A stretch of DNA of 64,000 bases from Vitis vinifera. Lineage: Eukaryota > Streptophyta > Magnoliopsida > Vitales > Vitaceae. The stretch spans positions 8,784,501 to 8,848,500 of the forward strand of contig NC_081822.1 of NCBI RefSeq assembly GCF_030704535.1. Direction: 5' to 3'. The notes below the pieces were generated by a model. That model saw only the letters and a list, made by a program, of their open reading frames with translations. It ran no database searches and had not been told where the DNA came from. Made by a program: the position numbers and the translations under genes. Shown in pieces: positions 35,129 to 47,126 of this stretch; position 1 is the first letter of the stretch; each line of letters opens with the position of its first letter.

Positions 35129-36768
35129 TTAAACATCTTGGGATGCAGGAGAAGTGTATTTGAGAATGGCTGCAATAATCCTCTCCTTGTCTCGGGTTGG
35201 AAATGATTCTAATAGAACCCCATCTTTGTAGAAGTGGAAGAGGGGCACTGCCTGCAGCATCGTTATCAGTTTCGGCTCACTGTCAGTGGAACACAGACTA
35301 GGAGAACTGATAATAATAAATGGTTGACCGGATGTTCAAGAGAACTTGATAAAATAAACTCAAATATATGCAGTTTCAATTAGGATAACAATTGATGGTA
35401 CTTTCATAATTTAAAATGAAGGAGAAACATGGACCAAAAAGAAGAAAATGAATGTCTTCCACTTTTGACACTTATTAGAGGCTGGAAAAAATTATGAACA
35501 AATTTCTGTTACTTTTCTTCAACTTCCATCTTCCTCTCAGCAGTTTCCACCTATCAACAACCATTCTCAGTCCTTCTGGAAACCCAGATTCAACGCTTTA
35601 GAATAATTTCCATTCAAACTCGTCCTAGCACCTAGGTAGGGAATTTAATTTATTTAGTTATTAAGCCCATTGGACAGACTCACACGTCTACTAAATCACT
35701 CAATTCAGCTCAGATTCAGGGAACCTCGTATAAAACAACCCAAATAAGTCGATGAAATGTTAGCTTCTTGGGTCTTCAATACTTTAAAAAGTGATTTTTA
35801 TGATAGTTACTGCCAAATCACTCGATTAATAAAGAGATCAGACCCATGTTGATTTCAAGGGAAATTTACCTTGATCCTGAGTCGCTCAGCAACCTCAGAT
35901 TCTTCATCATACTCATCAATTACCTGCAGTAGTGAGCACAATGAGAACCTCATTTTTAGCTAATGAAAAAAAAAAAAAGTAATGAAAGACCCAACAACTG
36001 TTGACTGTTCGCAAGAAAATCCAATGCTCAGTTTTATGAACAGTTGGTGGAAGCAGGACAAGCCCCTATCTTGAGGTGCCTAGAGTCCCGTGCCCGACAC
36101 TGGATCCTAGGAAAGGCATATTTTAAATCAAATCAACTGCTCCAGCTAACATTTAAAGGGTGTTTCGTAAATAACTTGATAATTTAAGATGACTCAATGA
36201 TTTAATACAAGTTATCAAGTACATCAAATATGTTTGATAAAAAACTTAATCTTGCAAACTGAATCAACTTTGAGTCCATGAAAACAATACGTACATTATG
36301 CTTTAAGAAGATAACCGCAGCTTCTTCATCGCCAGATCCCTTGCATAATTTTGCGAAGCCTTGCTCTATATACTTGCAGCTTCCACAAGAAGTGCGATAA
36401 AAATCTACCACAACTAGAGAATTAGTCTCCTTGGCCTTTTCCAGAATTCGGGAGAATTCCTCATCTGTCTTAAATTCTCTAACACAGTCAACAGGACAAA
36501 GCTCATCATCTTCATCTGATAATTCTCCCTCATTCTCATAAGCCACACTTCTAACTTCTGCCTGGCGAAATGTGCAGCCAATTTTTGTGAAGTCCAAACT
36601 TTCAATTTTAATGCTAGATGGAATTTCCGCCCTTAGAAAACATGATCTAACATGGATTCTGTCAGGAAGCAAGCTGGGGAGTATACAGGGAATTCTGGTA
36701 TCAAAACCATCTGAGTTCTTTCCAAAATTGAAAGAGGCCTTATTGTAAAGAACACTCTGCCTTTGCAT
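35129..36768 (-). CDS. Chloroplast thioredoxin-like protein (thioredoxin-like 4 type)
   Basis: Three coding exons on the minus strand: 36768-36295, 35923-35870 and 35251-35129 (stop TAA 35131-35129), with in-phase AG/GT borders, 216 residues. The N-terminal ~75 residues are Ser/Arg-rich, like a plastid transit peptide. An acidic stretch (ELSDEDDELCPVDCV) is followed by a thioredoxin fold with active site CGSC in DFYRTSCGSCKYIEQG, then KHNVIDEYDEESEVAERLRI and AVPLFHFYKDGVLLESFPTR, where Pro in AVPLF is the cis-Pro position. The atypical CGSC replaces CGPC, as in thioredoxin-like plastid proteins such as Arabidopsis At1g07700 (from memory). A 5' UTR exon ends at 38143, spliced over a 1372-bp intron to 36770. 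Its end is open in the same frame but shows no ATG. Confidence 0.88.
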
Positions 36769-38142
36769 GACTGCAAATAGCAGAGCTCCAGAACATCAAT
36801 GTACAGACCGCTTGAGATCCAAAGACTTCCAAGATCAACCTTTGAACTTTTGATATATGTTAGCTAATATAGGAGTAATTGATCTTCAAAATACTCTTTG
36901 CATTACTATGCTATTCCCTCAGCTGAGTCATCCACAAAAAAAAAATAAAAAATAAAAATCCATTACTACAAAAAATGAAAGTCTAACCATTATGATCTTC
37001 TAATAGTAAAAGTTTATGATGTCTGTATCAAAGACAAATAAATTGAAACTAGCGAAGAAGGTCTAAATGAAAAAAACAACATCGAATTAACTGTTCGTGT
37101 AAAAATGAAGTGCTTTTAAGGTATATAGATGATTACAGGTTCTCACAACCACCACAAGCAGTACACTTCCCCTCATGCACCCTTTACTTTGTAGGAAAAA
37201 GTAATTTAACAAATTTCTTCCATCATAGTATAATGACAGAGACTTCAAGAAGCAGCCATTGCACCCCAAATTTTAAAGGCAAAAGATCACTACAAGACTT
37301 AAATAACTGCAAGCCTGGGAGGTATCTCCCCCTCCCAGAACTATATCATTTTGCAAGAAACTTCAAATGTCATGTAATATAACAGATCATTTGATTGAAG
37401 ACTAATAAAAATTATGAGATCGAAAACCAACTACATTCAAATTTTCTCCTGGACACAAGTTTTGGCAGGTTTATAACTATTATGAAGAGTATATATCTCT
37501 CTAACACACTTTTAATCCATCAGAGTTCTGATTTTTGGTGCTGTGCCCAATATAATTGTATGCTCAATATCAAGCAACCACTCAAATCTTCTCAGAGTTA
37601 GAGCAAGCTTCAATTGTAACCAGTTTGGGAACAGATCAAACAATGGAAACCTCAAATCAACTGTAACCAGATGAGTTTGCAATTGTAAAATGAAGGATCA
37701 TAAGTTAAGAAGGCTACTTGTGAGTCTGATTCAGAAGTATGGCAAAGCATACCATAGAATCCATATTTAAGTGTATTTGCTCAAATGGGTTGAGGCGGGA
37801 GATCTCTGGAGCTATGAATATATCAATGAAACAGAAACTGGGAAGGGCAAACTGTAAACGTTTCAGTTATCTGCTCATACCAAACACTCAAACATGCCCA
37901 TATAAAATTGAAGCAAAATGTTTGATTAAAAGCATGAACTATCACTCTCACGCAAATTTGTTAGTTTGTCAAATCTCATCTTCTCTATACTCCATCCTGA
38001 TCAAAACCTACTGAGAAAGGTATGAATTAGAGAACGCAGATGCGCAGTTTGATGACAAAGAAGACAAACTAAGATAGAGAAAATTGAAACATTTCAATGG
38101 TTGGAATGGAAGGGCGAAATTGGAGAAGTGATTCAAGCTTAC

Positions 38143-38260
38143 CAGTGGCAGTGGCAATAGCTGCGGCCAGCACCACATATCTGAACCTGTTTCGAATCAG
38201 AAAATGACACGTTCTACCATATCCGCTTCGTTCTTCCATATGTTATCCCCATATTCTTTT
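38143..38260 (-). other. Probable 5' UTR exon of the thioredoxin-like gene
   Basis: A consensus donor GTAAGC follows position 38143 on the minus strand, and a consensus acceptor TTTGCAG lies at 36771, two bases before the ATG at 36768. The exon-end frame continues (FRYVVLAAAIATATV) straight into the start codon. An upstream in-frame stop and the lack of ATG argue for 5' UTR, unless a further exon with an ATG splices to the internal CAG near 38200. The right boundary is not determined. Confidence 0.5.
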
Positions 38261-38941
38261 TTGGTATATGTAATTCCATCTAAAGGGTTGGGCAGCTTGG
38301 GCTGGCCTGGAAGCAAGTAATGAAGTTTCTGTGGTCCTCTGGGTTAAGTTTGCAGTGGTTCATGGAGAAGGATGGAGGCCCAAGCACCATGATTCTCGGA
38401 ATATTGGGCTTTGGGCTGCGATGGAAAAGAAAGAAAATTGAAATCGTGAGGGTACAAGGGCTTTGGATGATGAGGAGTTCAGTTTCAGCCGACTAAAATA
38501 AAGAAAAAGCACAGGGATTAATTATATAGCTTTTAAATTGATAGAGCCCAAGAGCATATTGGATTGGTTTGAAATGGGAACATCTAAAATCCGGCCCATG
38601 TAGCCCAAATTGATCCGTCGGGAACCACTGGACTTTGGAGGAGTAGAACTGTACAAGAGAGCCAGAAAATTTGACTTTTATTTTGGACACAGTGACGAAG
38701 AGACTCAGAGGTCAGGCTAATCCTTTTAAATAACAGAAAATGTTGGGTTGCGTGTCCATCCCTCATCGTCTGGTTTGAGTCGTTGCAGTTAATTCATGAA
38801 TGCGTCACCTAACACCCCAATCCTATCCCCGTCTCCCACTTTCCATATAACCTTATACGACCGACCCGACTCCTCCCATAAATGATACATCTACGCTAAC
38901 CGGCAAAACCCCGGGCGCCTTCCATCAATTACCATCTTCTA

Positions 38942-39749
38942 ATGGCAAACTCCACTTCCCTCAAGTCCGACGCCGTGTTGGAGCAGATGAAGCTCCACCT
39001 TGCCACCGACGCCGGTAAACAACTCACCAAGAAGATCGGCCTCGTCTATCAGATCAACATCGCCCCTAAGGTCCCTCTCTCTCTCTCTCTCCCTCTGTTT
39101 CCTTGTGTATAGACGTATTTTTATCCTAATCCTAATGTAATACTTTTGTTGCCGGATCGTAGAAAATTGGATTCAACGAGGAAATATACATTGTTGATCT
39201 CAAGAAAGGGGAAGTTACCAAAGGTTAGGGTCTCCGATCTATCAATTGGTCTTATTATAATTTTGTTCAATCTGCGAGTTCCGTTCTTCCCTCTTTTGAT
39301 TTTCTATTATAATTCCTATGAAACGCTGAAAGGTCGAATTTTGCATCTTCTTTCAACATCTCGAAATTGACTAATTGCACATTCTCCAAAAACTTCGCCG
39401 GAAGTTGGAAGGAAGGATGAATCACGTGGAGTTTGACATTTTCTTTGGTTGGTAATCTAGGGCCGTACGAAGGAGGGAAGCCTGATGCCACCTTTTCTTT
39501 CAAGGATGAAGATTTTGTTAAGGTTGCCACTGGGAAGATGAATCCCCAAATTGCTTTTATGAGGTGCTGCCCTCTTTCACTGCATTCTAAATCTCTCCTT
39601 GTCATAACACTATTTTATTTGATTTTTGGTTTCTGATGGAAGTTCATTAATCTGGACGGGGGTGCAGGGGCGCAATGAAGATAAAGGGCAGTTTGAGTGC
39701 AGCACAGAAATTCACTCCTGATATCTTTCCAAAGCCTTCAAAGATGTGA
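38942..39749 (+). CDS. SCP2: Sterol carrier protein 2 (SCP-2), peroxisomal
   Basis: Four exons: 38942-39070, 39163-39223, 39461-39563 and 39668-39749 (TGA), with phases consistent, 124 residues. This is the length of the single-domain plant SCP-2 (Arabidopsis At5g42890 type). The fold-defining segments are present: LKSDAVLEQMKLHLA and TKKIGLVYQINIAPKKIGFN at the N-terminus, then KPDATFSFKDEDFVKVATGK and MKIKGSLSAAQKF. It ends in SKM, a known plant variant of the SKL peroxisome targeting signal. SCP-2 proteins bind and transfer lipids and sterols between membranes and are found in peroxisomes. The gene is divergent to the thioredoxin-like gene, about 0.7 kb apart. It appears intact. Confidence 0.95.
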
Positions 39750-40436
39750 GAGCAGACATGTTGGGAGAGGCTGGCATAATTGAAATCTCTGTTGCTTTGT
39801 AATACTCATTTTAGGCTTAAATTTTCATACTTGTCTTAGGAAACTAAAGCCTCCATTTGTATAACTGTATCCTTAATCTTATCAACATTCATAAAGACCT
39901 CCTCCATTTTTCTGTGTTATGCATATGGTAGCCGACTTTTGTATTAATTTTACAAGTTGGTTGGATAAAATTGAAAATCTAAATTTATCAAGGGGTGTAT
40001 ACCACTGCTGGTTAGCATATAGCATATCCAGGTCCATTCCCTTGATACCACTCCGGTTAGCATATACAGGTCCACGCCTCACCGCAAGAATTGCAATACC
40101 CATTCCTGATTTCAATTCCAAGGCTTCAATAACCCAACTGTGTTTCAGATTATCCCAATTCAATGTAATGGTATGTTTTTAATTTTTTTTTCCTTCCAAT
40201 TTGTTGTTCAGATCGAGCATCATCTCTCAAATGTTAAAAATAATTCATAATCCATAAAAATAATTATTATTATAATAAATAATATATATATATATATAAA
40301 AAAATTGTGCAAACATTTTAAACATTTTTAATATTTAAAAAAAATTAAAAATATTTTTTAAAATCATTATCAAACACATTCTTTTTTTTCTAAAAAAACA
40401 CTACTAATTTTCAAATTAAATAGTTTAAAAAAAAAA

Positions 40437-40580
<144 letters not shown>

Positions 40581-41022
40581 ACATTAAAAAATCATAATAA
40601 ATAATTACACTTTTGTATTTTTGTTAAATATAAAATCATAATCATTGTAAATATAAAACTATAATTGATAATTAAGGTTTTAAATTTGCCTTTAAAATTA
40701 TAGTGATAACAATTTTAGGTTTAAATTTAAAATTGTAGTAATTACGATTTTAGTTAATTTAAAAAAAAATAATAGCTATCAATTACGGTTTTGTGACAGG
40801 GATATTAGGTAAGTCAGCAAGTGACACGCACTAATTTAGAAATGATTTCGAGAAGGAATTTGCTCCGTAGATATCCTGTAAATAAATTATTTTTGCTCGA
40901 CTCCATAAAATGCTCCAACATCAAACCGCGTGCCATTGACGAAGCAGGCACTTATCTTTCCACCAGTTGGCACTTGCAATTGCAATGAATTGCCGAAGCT
41001 GTAACGCGCCAAAAATTAGAGT

Positions 41023-43263
41023 ATGAGCTCGGCCTATACCATAGGTCACTATGTTCGTACTACTCTCCCTCGTATTGGACTCGAATTCATTCTTCCATCT
41101 ATTCCAAATATCTCCGTCTTCCATTCTCTTTTTAAATCATGTAGTGAAACCAAAGATTCGAGATGGGCATTTATTACTTTTCGTCGATTGTTAGAGTCTA
41201 ACGTGAAGCCAAGTGATCTTACCTTCTCTTTGCTCATCAAAGCTTATGTTGCCGATGCTTCTTCTTCAACTGTTATTGATTCACCAAATACAAAAATAGA
41301 AGCAAATCAGATTCAAACCCACCTCAGAAAATCTGGGTTTAATCAATATGTGTACTTGACCACTGCTTTTCTCGACTTCTATGGGAAATTGGGATGCATC
41401 TATTATGCCCAACATTTATTTGAAGAAATGCCCAGAAGAGATGTTGTATCTTGGAATGCGTTGATTTGTGGGTATTCTCGCAATGGATATGATTATGATG
41501 CGTTGGAAGTGTTTGTCCAAATGCTCAGAGAGGGCTTTCCTCCTTGTCAGAGAACGCTGGTTGGTTTAGTTCCGTCTTGTGGTCGGCCAGATATAATCTT
41601 TCAAGGGAAGGCTATTCATGGATTTGGAATTAAGTCTGGACTTGACTTGGATTGCCGAGTGAAGAATGCATTAACTTCGATGTACGCTAAATGTGCAGAT
41701 TTGCAAGCGGCCGAAGTCTTGTTTGAAGAAATCTTTGAGAAAACTGAAGTTTCATGGAATACTATGATTGGTGCCTATGGCCAAAATGGGCTATTTGACG
41801 AGGCAATGCTTGTATTTAAACAAATGCAAAAGGAAAGGGTGGAAGTCAATTACGTTACAATCATAAGTCTTCTGTCAGCAAATGCTCATCTGGATTCTAC
41901 TCACTGTTATGTAATTAAAACCGGATTTGCCACTGATGCTTCTGTCATCACTTCACTAGTGTGTTCCTATGCTGGGTGTGGGAATATTGAATCAGCGGGA
42001 CTACTTTACAATTTAATGCCTCAAAGGAACTTGGTTTCCTTAACTGCAATGATTTCAGGCTACGCTGAGAAAGGCAATATGGGTTTGGTGGTGGAGTGTT
42101 TTACTCAAATGTTGCAGTTAAAAATGAAACCAGATGCGGTTGCTATGGTTAGCATTCTTCATGGGTTCACAGACCCTACTTTCATTGGGTCTGGGCTAGG
42201 GATCCATGCTTATGGATTGAAGACTGGCTTGTGTGCTGATTGTTTAGTGGTGAATGGGCTGATTAGCATGTACTCAAAGTTTGGTGACATAGAAACAGTA
42301 TTCTCTTTATTTTCTGAGATGGGTGAAAAACAACTAATCAGTTGGAATTCAGTGATTTCGGCCTGCATACAGGTTGGAAGAACAAGTGATGCTATGGAGT
42401 TGTTCTGCCAGATGAGGATGTATGGACACAGTCCTGATGCCATTACTATTGCTAGTTTATTAGCAGGGTGTTCTGAAGTTGGTTTTCTGCAGTTTGGGGA
42501 GAGGCTCCATAACTATGTTCTCAGAAACAATCTTGACATGGAAGATTTTCTGGAAACTGCTCTTGTAGACATGTATATCAAGTGTGGAAGGTTAGAGAGT
42601 GCAGAGAGGGTGTTTAAGAGCATTAAAGAGCCGTGTTTGGCAACATGGAACACAATGATTTCAGGCTATGGATTATCTGGGCATGAACATAGAGCTCTCA
42701 GTTGTTACTCTGAAATGCAAGAACAAGGACTAAAACCTGACAGAATCACTTTTTTGGGAGTATTATCTGCTTGTACCCATGGGGGGCTTGTTTGGGAGGG
42801 AAAACGATACTTTCGAAGTATGAGGGAAGACTTTGGTATGATTCCAGGATTGCAACACAATGCATGCATGGTTGATCTCCTCAGTCGAGCAGGATTTTTA
42901 GAGGAAGCAGTAATATTTGTCAAGAATATGGAGGTTGAGCCTGATTCTGCCATATGGGGAGCTTTGCTTACCTCTTGTTGCATCCACCAAGAGCTGAAGC
43001 TTGGGGAGTGTTTGGCCAAAAGGTTACTCCTATTGGATTATTACAGTGGTGGATTATATGTGTTGATGTCAAATCTTTATGCAAGTAAAGGAAGGTGGGA
43101 TGATGTAGCAAGGGTGAGGAAAATGATGAAAGATACTGGCGGAGATGGATCTTCTGGAATTAGCCTAATTGAGGTTTCTTCCTTGGAGAAAATGAATAAC
43201 AGCTTGTGCTTGAGCGACTTGAGTTTGAATACAAATTATTGGCAGCTTTCTTCTCCACATTGA
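41023..43263 (+). CDS. PLS-class pentatricopeptide repeat protein, E-type
   Basis: Single exon, 746 residues, starting ATGAGCTCGGCC at 41023. Tandem PPR units start at about residue 60. Recurrent motif ends are visible (DVVSWNALICGYSRNGYDYD, then EVSWNTMIGAYGQNGLFDEA, LVSLTAMISGYAEKG, LISWNSVISACIQVG and LATWNTMISGYGLSG), alternating P, L and S lengths. The C-terminus has the E motif (LLSRAGFLEEAVIFVKNMEV, then WGALLTSCCIHQELKLGECL) and ends without a DYW domain. Such proteins act in mitochondria or chloroplasts, binding RNA; E-class members commonly specify C-to-U editing sites. It may be the counterpart of Arabidopsis At2g04860, from recollection. The coding sequence is intact. Confidence 0.93.
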   Translation: MSSAYTIGHYVRTTLPRIGLEFILPSIPNISVFHSLFKSCSETKDSRWAFITFRRLLESNVKPSDLTFSLLIKAYVADASSSTVIDSPNTKIEANQIQTHLRKSGFNQYVYLTTAFLDFYGKLGCIYYAQHLFEEMPRRDVVSWNALICGYSRNGYDYDALEVFVQMLREGFPPCQRTLVGLVPSCGRPDIIFQGKAIHGFGIKSGLDLDCRVKNALTSMYAKCADLQAAEVLFEEIFEKTEVSWNTMIGAYGQNGLFDEAMLVFKQMQKERVEVNYVTIISLLSANAHLDSTHCYVIKTGFATDASVITSLVCSYAGCGNIESAGLLYNLMPQRNLVSLTAMISGYAEKGNMGLVVECFTQMLQLKMKPDAVAMVSILHGFTDPTFIGSGLGIHAYGLKTGLCADCLVVNGLISMYSKFGDIETVFSLFSEMGEKQLISWNSVISACIQVGRTSDAMELFCQMRMYGHSPDAITIASLLAGCSEVGFLQFGERLHNYVLRNNLDMEDFLETALVDMYIKCGRLESAERVFKSIKEPCLATWNTMISGYGLSGHEHRALSCYSEMQEQGLKPDRITFLGVLSACTHGGLVWEGKRYFRSMREDFGMIPGLQHNACMVDLLSRAGFLEEAVIFVKNMEVEPDSAIWGALLTSCCIHQELKLGECLAKRLLLLDYYSGGLYVLMSNLYASKGRWDDVARVRKMMKDTGGDGSSGISLIEVSSLEKMNNSLCLSDLSLNTNYWQLSSPH

Positions 43264-43966
43264 CTTCTGACTCAAATATTGTATCTCTCTTCTCATTCTA
43301 CCCTGTCTCTGGCCCTTGCTGCAAATTATCAGCAGAAAATAATTCAGATACACAGAATCAAATTGCTTCCGCACAAACACCAGTTGAGAACTTCATTACA
43401 GTTGTGCTAAGTTTGAAATTTGAATAGCTTAAATGGTAGGTTGAAAAAACAAAGAAGAAATTGGAGTTTAGGATTATAGATTTTTCATGACCCATATTCA
43501 GTTTGGCCTAATGCAAATGGCTGAGTTTTTGCTACGGTAACAAAACTGTGATTTTTCAATGTTACGGTAACAAGTACAATATTAAACTTAGGTTGCAAAA
43601 TTTTGTCATCCATCTTAGTTTTTCCTTGGCAACAAGGTCAAAGAAGGAGCCGCTCTCATATTTGTACAATACTAAGCCTACCGTCTCTTCTTAGGCCAAA
43701 GGGTGTGATCAAATATTGTAAATGATTTTCTCCTAATGGTTCTCAATAACGTAGTTTTGGAAAATATAAGACATTTGTTACTTGTGGAGTCTAGAAGACT
43801 AGAGCCATTAGAATTTAGCATTATGGCTGTTATTTTGAAAAATATTACTTTTATTTATCTATTATTTAATAAAAAACAAAAGAAGGAAAAATTAATAAGA
43901 AAAAGTTGGGATTGAATGTGTGACTTGGCTTGTGGTCATATTATTATACATGGATATTTTTTTTTT
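43264..43966. other. PPR 3' flank, AT-rich, no gene seen
   Basis: Holds the PPR gene 3' UTR and then AT-rich sequence. The motif TTGCTACGGTAACAAAACTG near 43530 with ATGTTACGGTAACAAGTAC near 43560 is a short direct repeat of GGTAACAA. No open frame with coding character was found. Confidence 0.4.
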
Positions 43967-44239
43967 AAAAAAATACAATAATTTTATGACATCAATTGAA
44001 AATGATTTTTTTTTAAATATGGTATTTTTAGACTATTTTCACAACACTTTTTATAATGAGTTTAAGGCTAAAATAATACTTTTGAAGAAAAAAAAAAGTT
44101 AGAATAGTGTCCCTCCCAAAATATTTGTTAAAGTAGTCTTTTTTTAATCACGTAATCATCTATGTGGGTTATTTTTTTTAGTGTAAAAAATCACTGTTGG
44201 TGACTCTAGTTTTAAAATCCTAATAATCATAAAATCATA

Positions 44240-44985
44240 GTTATGAACCATGGTTTCAAAAATATCCTTAAAACCATAGTTACGGATTTTAAAATTATTT
44301 TTAAATCTACAAGTGGTTACATATGTATTTTTTTATTTTTTAAATTTTCTTTAAAATCACAGTTATTAACTGTGGTCTTAAAATTATATTTAACAAAAAT
44401 TTTATTTACATTGATTGCTATTTTAAAATTATTTTTTTATTTTATTTTTTCAAAATTTTCTTGAAATTTTGAGAAAATAATTTCACCTACATGTACTCCC
44501 ATAAAATTTTATATATTTATGGTAAATAAGATATTTATTTGTTTTATGAATTTTATCACATATGAATTAAAGAAAAATATTTTAAAATTTATATTTTCAT
44601 ATGAGAATTAAAACTAATGATTATGATTTTAGGTTTTTCCTTATTAAGTGTGATTTGAACTTAGGTTATGGTTAAAATGTATAATTTTTTAATTATATAA
44701 AAGAAAAATTGGTTATGGTTATAACAATTTATTTAGTTAAAATTTCTTTTATTTAGGTCATAAAAGAAACCAAAGTTACTAATTATGGTTTTAAAGAAAA
44801 GTCAATGGTTTTAAGAACATTTTTGAAACAATAATTACTAACTATGGTTTTAAAATTTTGAAAATATTTTTAAAACCACAGTTATTAATTGTGGTTCTAA
44901 AGAAAATTTTAAAATCATAATAGCAGCTATGAAAACTTATAACAAGTATGGTTTATAATATTTTTTGAAATCACAATTAGTATTG
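44240..44985. repeat. Degenerate inverted-motif repeats in foldback centre
   Basis: Variants of ACCA(C/T)AGTTAT(T/G)A(A/C)(T/C)(T/A)(G/A)TGGTTTTAAAA recur at about 44250, 44355, 44775, 44828, 44875 and 44945, often as a small palindrome (for example CACAGTTATTAATTGTGG near 44877). Similar AT-rich motifs occur at 40640-40790 outside the element. This looks like expansion of a hairpin-forming unit, not coding. Confidence 0.55.
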
Positions 44986-46149
44986 TGATTTTATAGTTAT
45001 TAGGATTTTAAAATCACAGTCATTGATGATGATTTTTCACATAAAAAAAAAAAAAAAAAACTCATGATCACGTGACTAGAAAAAATTACTTTGAAAAATA
45101 TTTTGGGAAGGAATCCATTGTCACTGTTTTTTTCTTCCAAAATATTATTTTGGCCTTAAACTCTTTTATAACGGAATTTGAAAGTGTTCTAAATCTTGAA
45201 ATAGTTTAATAAATGTTTTTTCGTTGTAAAATTATAAAGTGGAAGGAGAAGAAAACAAGAAAGAGAAATTAGAATGTAGGAAGAGAATAAAATTGATTTT
45301 CATTAGAGGTATCTCCCTTTTATAGGGAGTCATAAAGAGATATACATCAATATGGATGATCATCCACAAGTTCTCATAATCCGATAAATTCTCATATTTT
45401 ATAACACTCCCCCTTTGATGATCATAAGAATATGCCTCATTAAAACCTTACTAGGAAAAACCTTATAGGAAAAAACCCTAGTGAAGGAAAAAAAGTACAA
45501 TATTCTTTTGGATTACTACCACTGTCTCGTTAAAAACCTTGCCAGTAAAACCCAATGAAACAAAACCTGGACGGAAGAAAAAAGAGTGCAGCCTAGTGAT
45601 GTTCTTATCAATTAGCTCCCCCTCATGTAGACATGATTATATTTTCTCTAGTAGCACAACATGGAGATCTTTGAGTCCGCGTATTCCAATGAGCTTCTTG
45701 AGTATTGCAGTTGATAATGTCTTTGTGAATAGATCTACTAAATTGTCACTTGATCTTATTCATCAAATAACGATTTCATCACTCTTCTGGAGTTAATGAA
45801 AGTAAAAGACTTGGACAATATATGCTTAGTTCTATCACCCTTAATGTATCATTCTTTTAATTTGTGCAATGCATGCAACATTATCTTCAAATAATATTGT
45901 CGGGTCACCTTTGATAGAGGAGAGTCCACATGATTCCCGAATATGTTGGATCATAGATCTTAGTCATTTACATTCACGATTTGCTTCATGAATTACTAGT
46001 ATTTCTGAATGATTTGATGATGTGGTCACAATTGTTTGTTTGACAGATCTCCATGAAATAGCAGTACCATTGTAATTAAACACATACCTTATTTGTGACC
46101 TACTTTTTTGTAGGTCTGAAAGGTATCCTGCATCAGCATATCCAAGAAA

Positions 46150-47126
46150 TTATTGCTTTGATTCCCTTAAGTAAAATAAACTCATATTAGTAGTTCCGCG
46201 AAGATAACACAATATATGTTTAATACCATTCCAATGTCTTCGAGTTGAAGCAGAACTATATCTTGCTAATAAATTGACATAAAAAGCAATGTCCGAATGT
46301 GTACAATTGGCAAGATACATAAGTGCACCAATAGCACTAAGATATGGTACTTCAGAACCAAGTAATTCTTTATCTTTTTCGCAAGGACGAAATGAGTCAT
46401 TTTTCACGTCAAGTGATCTGACAATCATTGGAGAACTCAAAGAATGCGCTTTATCAATATAAAAAAGCTTTAAAACTTTCTTAATGTATGTTGATTGATG
46501 TATTAAAACTCCATTTGAAAATGCTTGATCTGCAAGTTAAGACAAAATTTTGTTTTTCCAAGATCTTTCATCTCAAATTTCTTTTTCAAGTAATTTGTTG
46601 TTTTTGTGAGCTTTTCAAGAGTTCTAATAAGATTTAAGTCATCAACATACACTGCAATAATTGCAAATCCGGTTTATGATTTCTTAATGAAGATGCATGG
46701 ACATATAAGATTATTCATATACCCTTCTTTTAGCAAGTATTCGCTAAGACGATTGTACCACATGCTTCCAGATTGCTTTAATTCATACAAGGATTGTTGT
46801 AACTAGATTGAGTACATGCTACGAAGCTTTGTACAATTCGCTTAAAGCAATTTAAATCCTTCTGGGATTTTCATGTGTATATCATTATCCATGGATCCGT
46901 ATAAATATGTTGTAATAACATCCATGAGACGCATATCTAGTCTTTCTAAGGCTACAAAACTAATTAATAAACGAAATGTGATTGCGTCAATGACGGGAGA
47001 GTATGTTTCCTCGTAGTCAATACCGGGTTTCTGCGAGAAACCTTGTGCTACTAATCGCACTTTATATCTTATGATCTCATTATTCTCATTGCGTTTTTCG
47101 TACAAATACCCATTTGTACCCAACAA
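46150..47126 (-). pseudogene. Copia RT and RNase H remnants
   Basis: 47126-46842 reads RYKVRLVAQGFSQKPGIDYE, then ETYSPVIDAITFRLLISF, the N-terminal RT motif of Copia. 46440-46150 reads VPYLSAIGALMYLANCTHSD, then VNLLARYSSASTRRHWNGIK and ILCYLRGTTNMSL, the region leading into RNase H. Between them the frame is broken and the YVDD segment lies in decayed sequence near 46640 (a VYVDDL-like reading with changes). Not functional. Confidence 0.82.
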
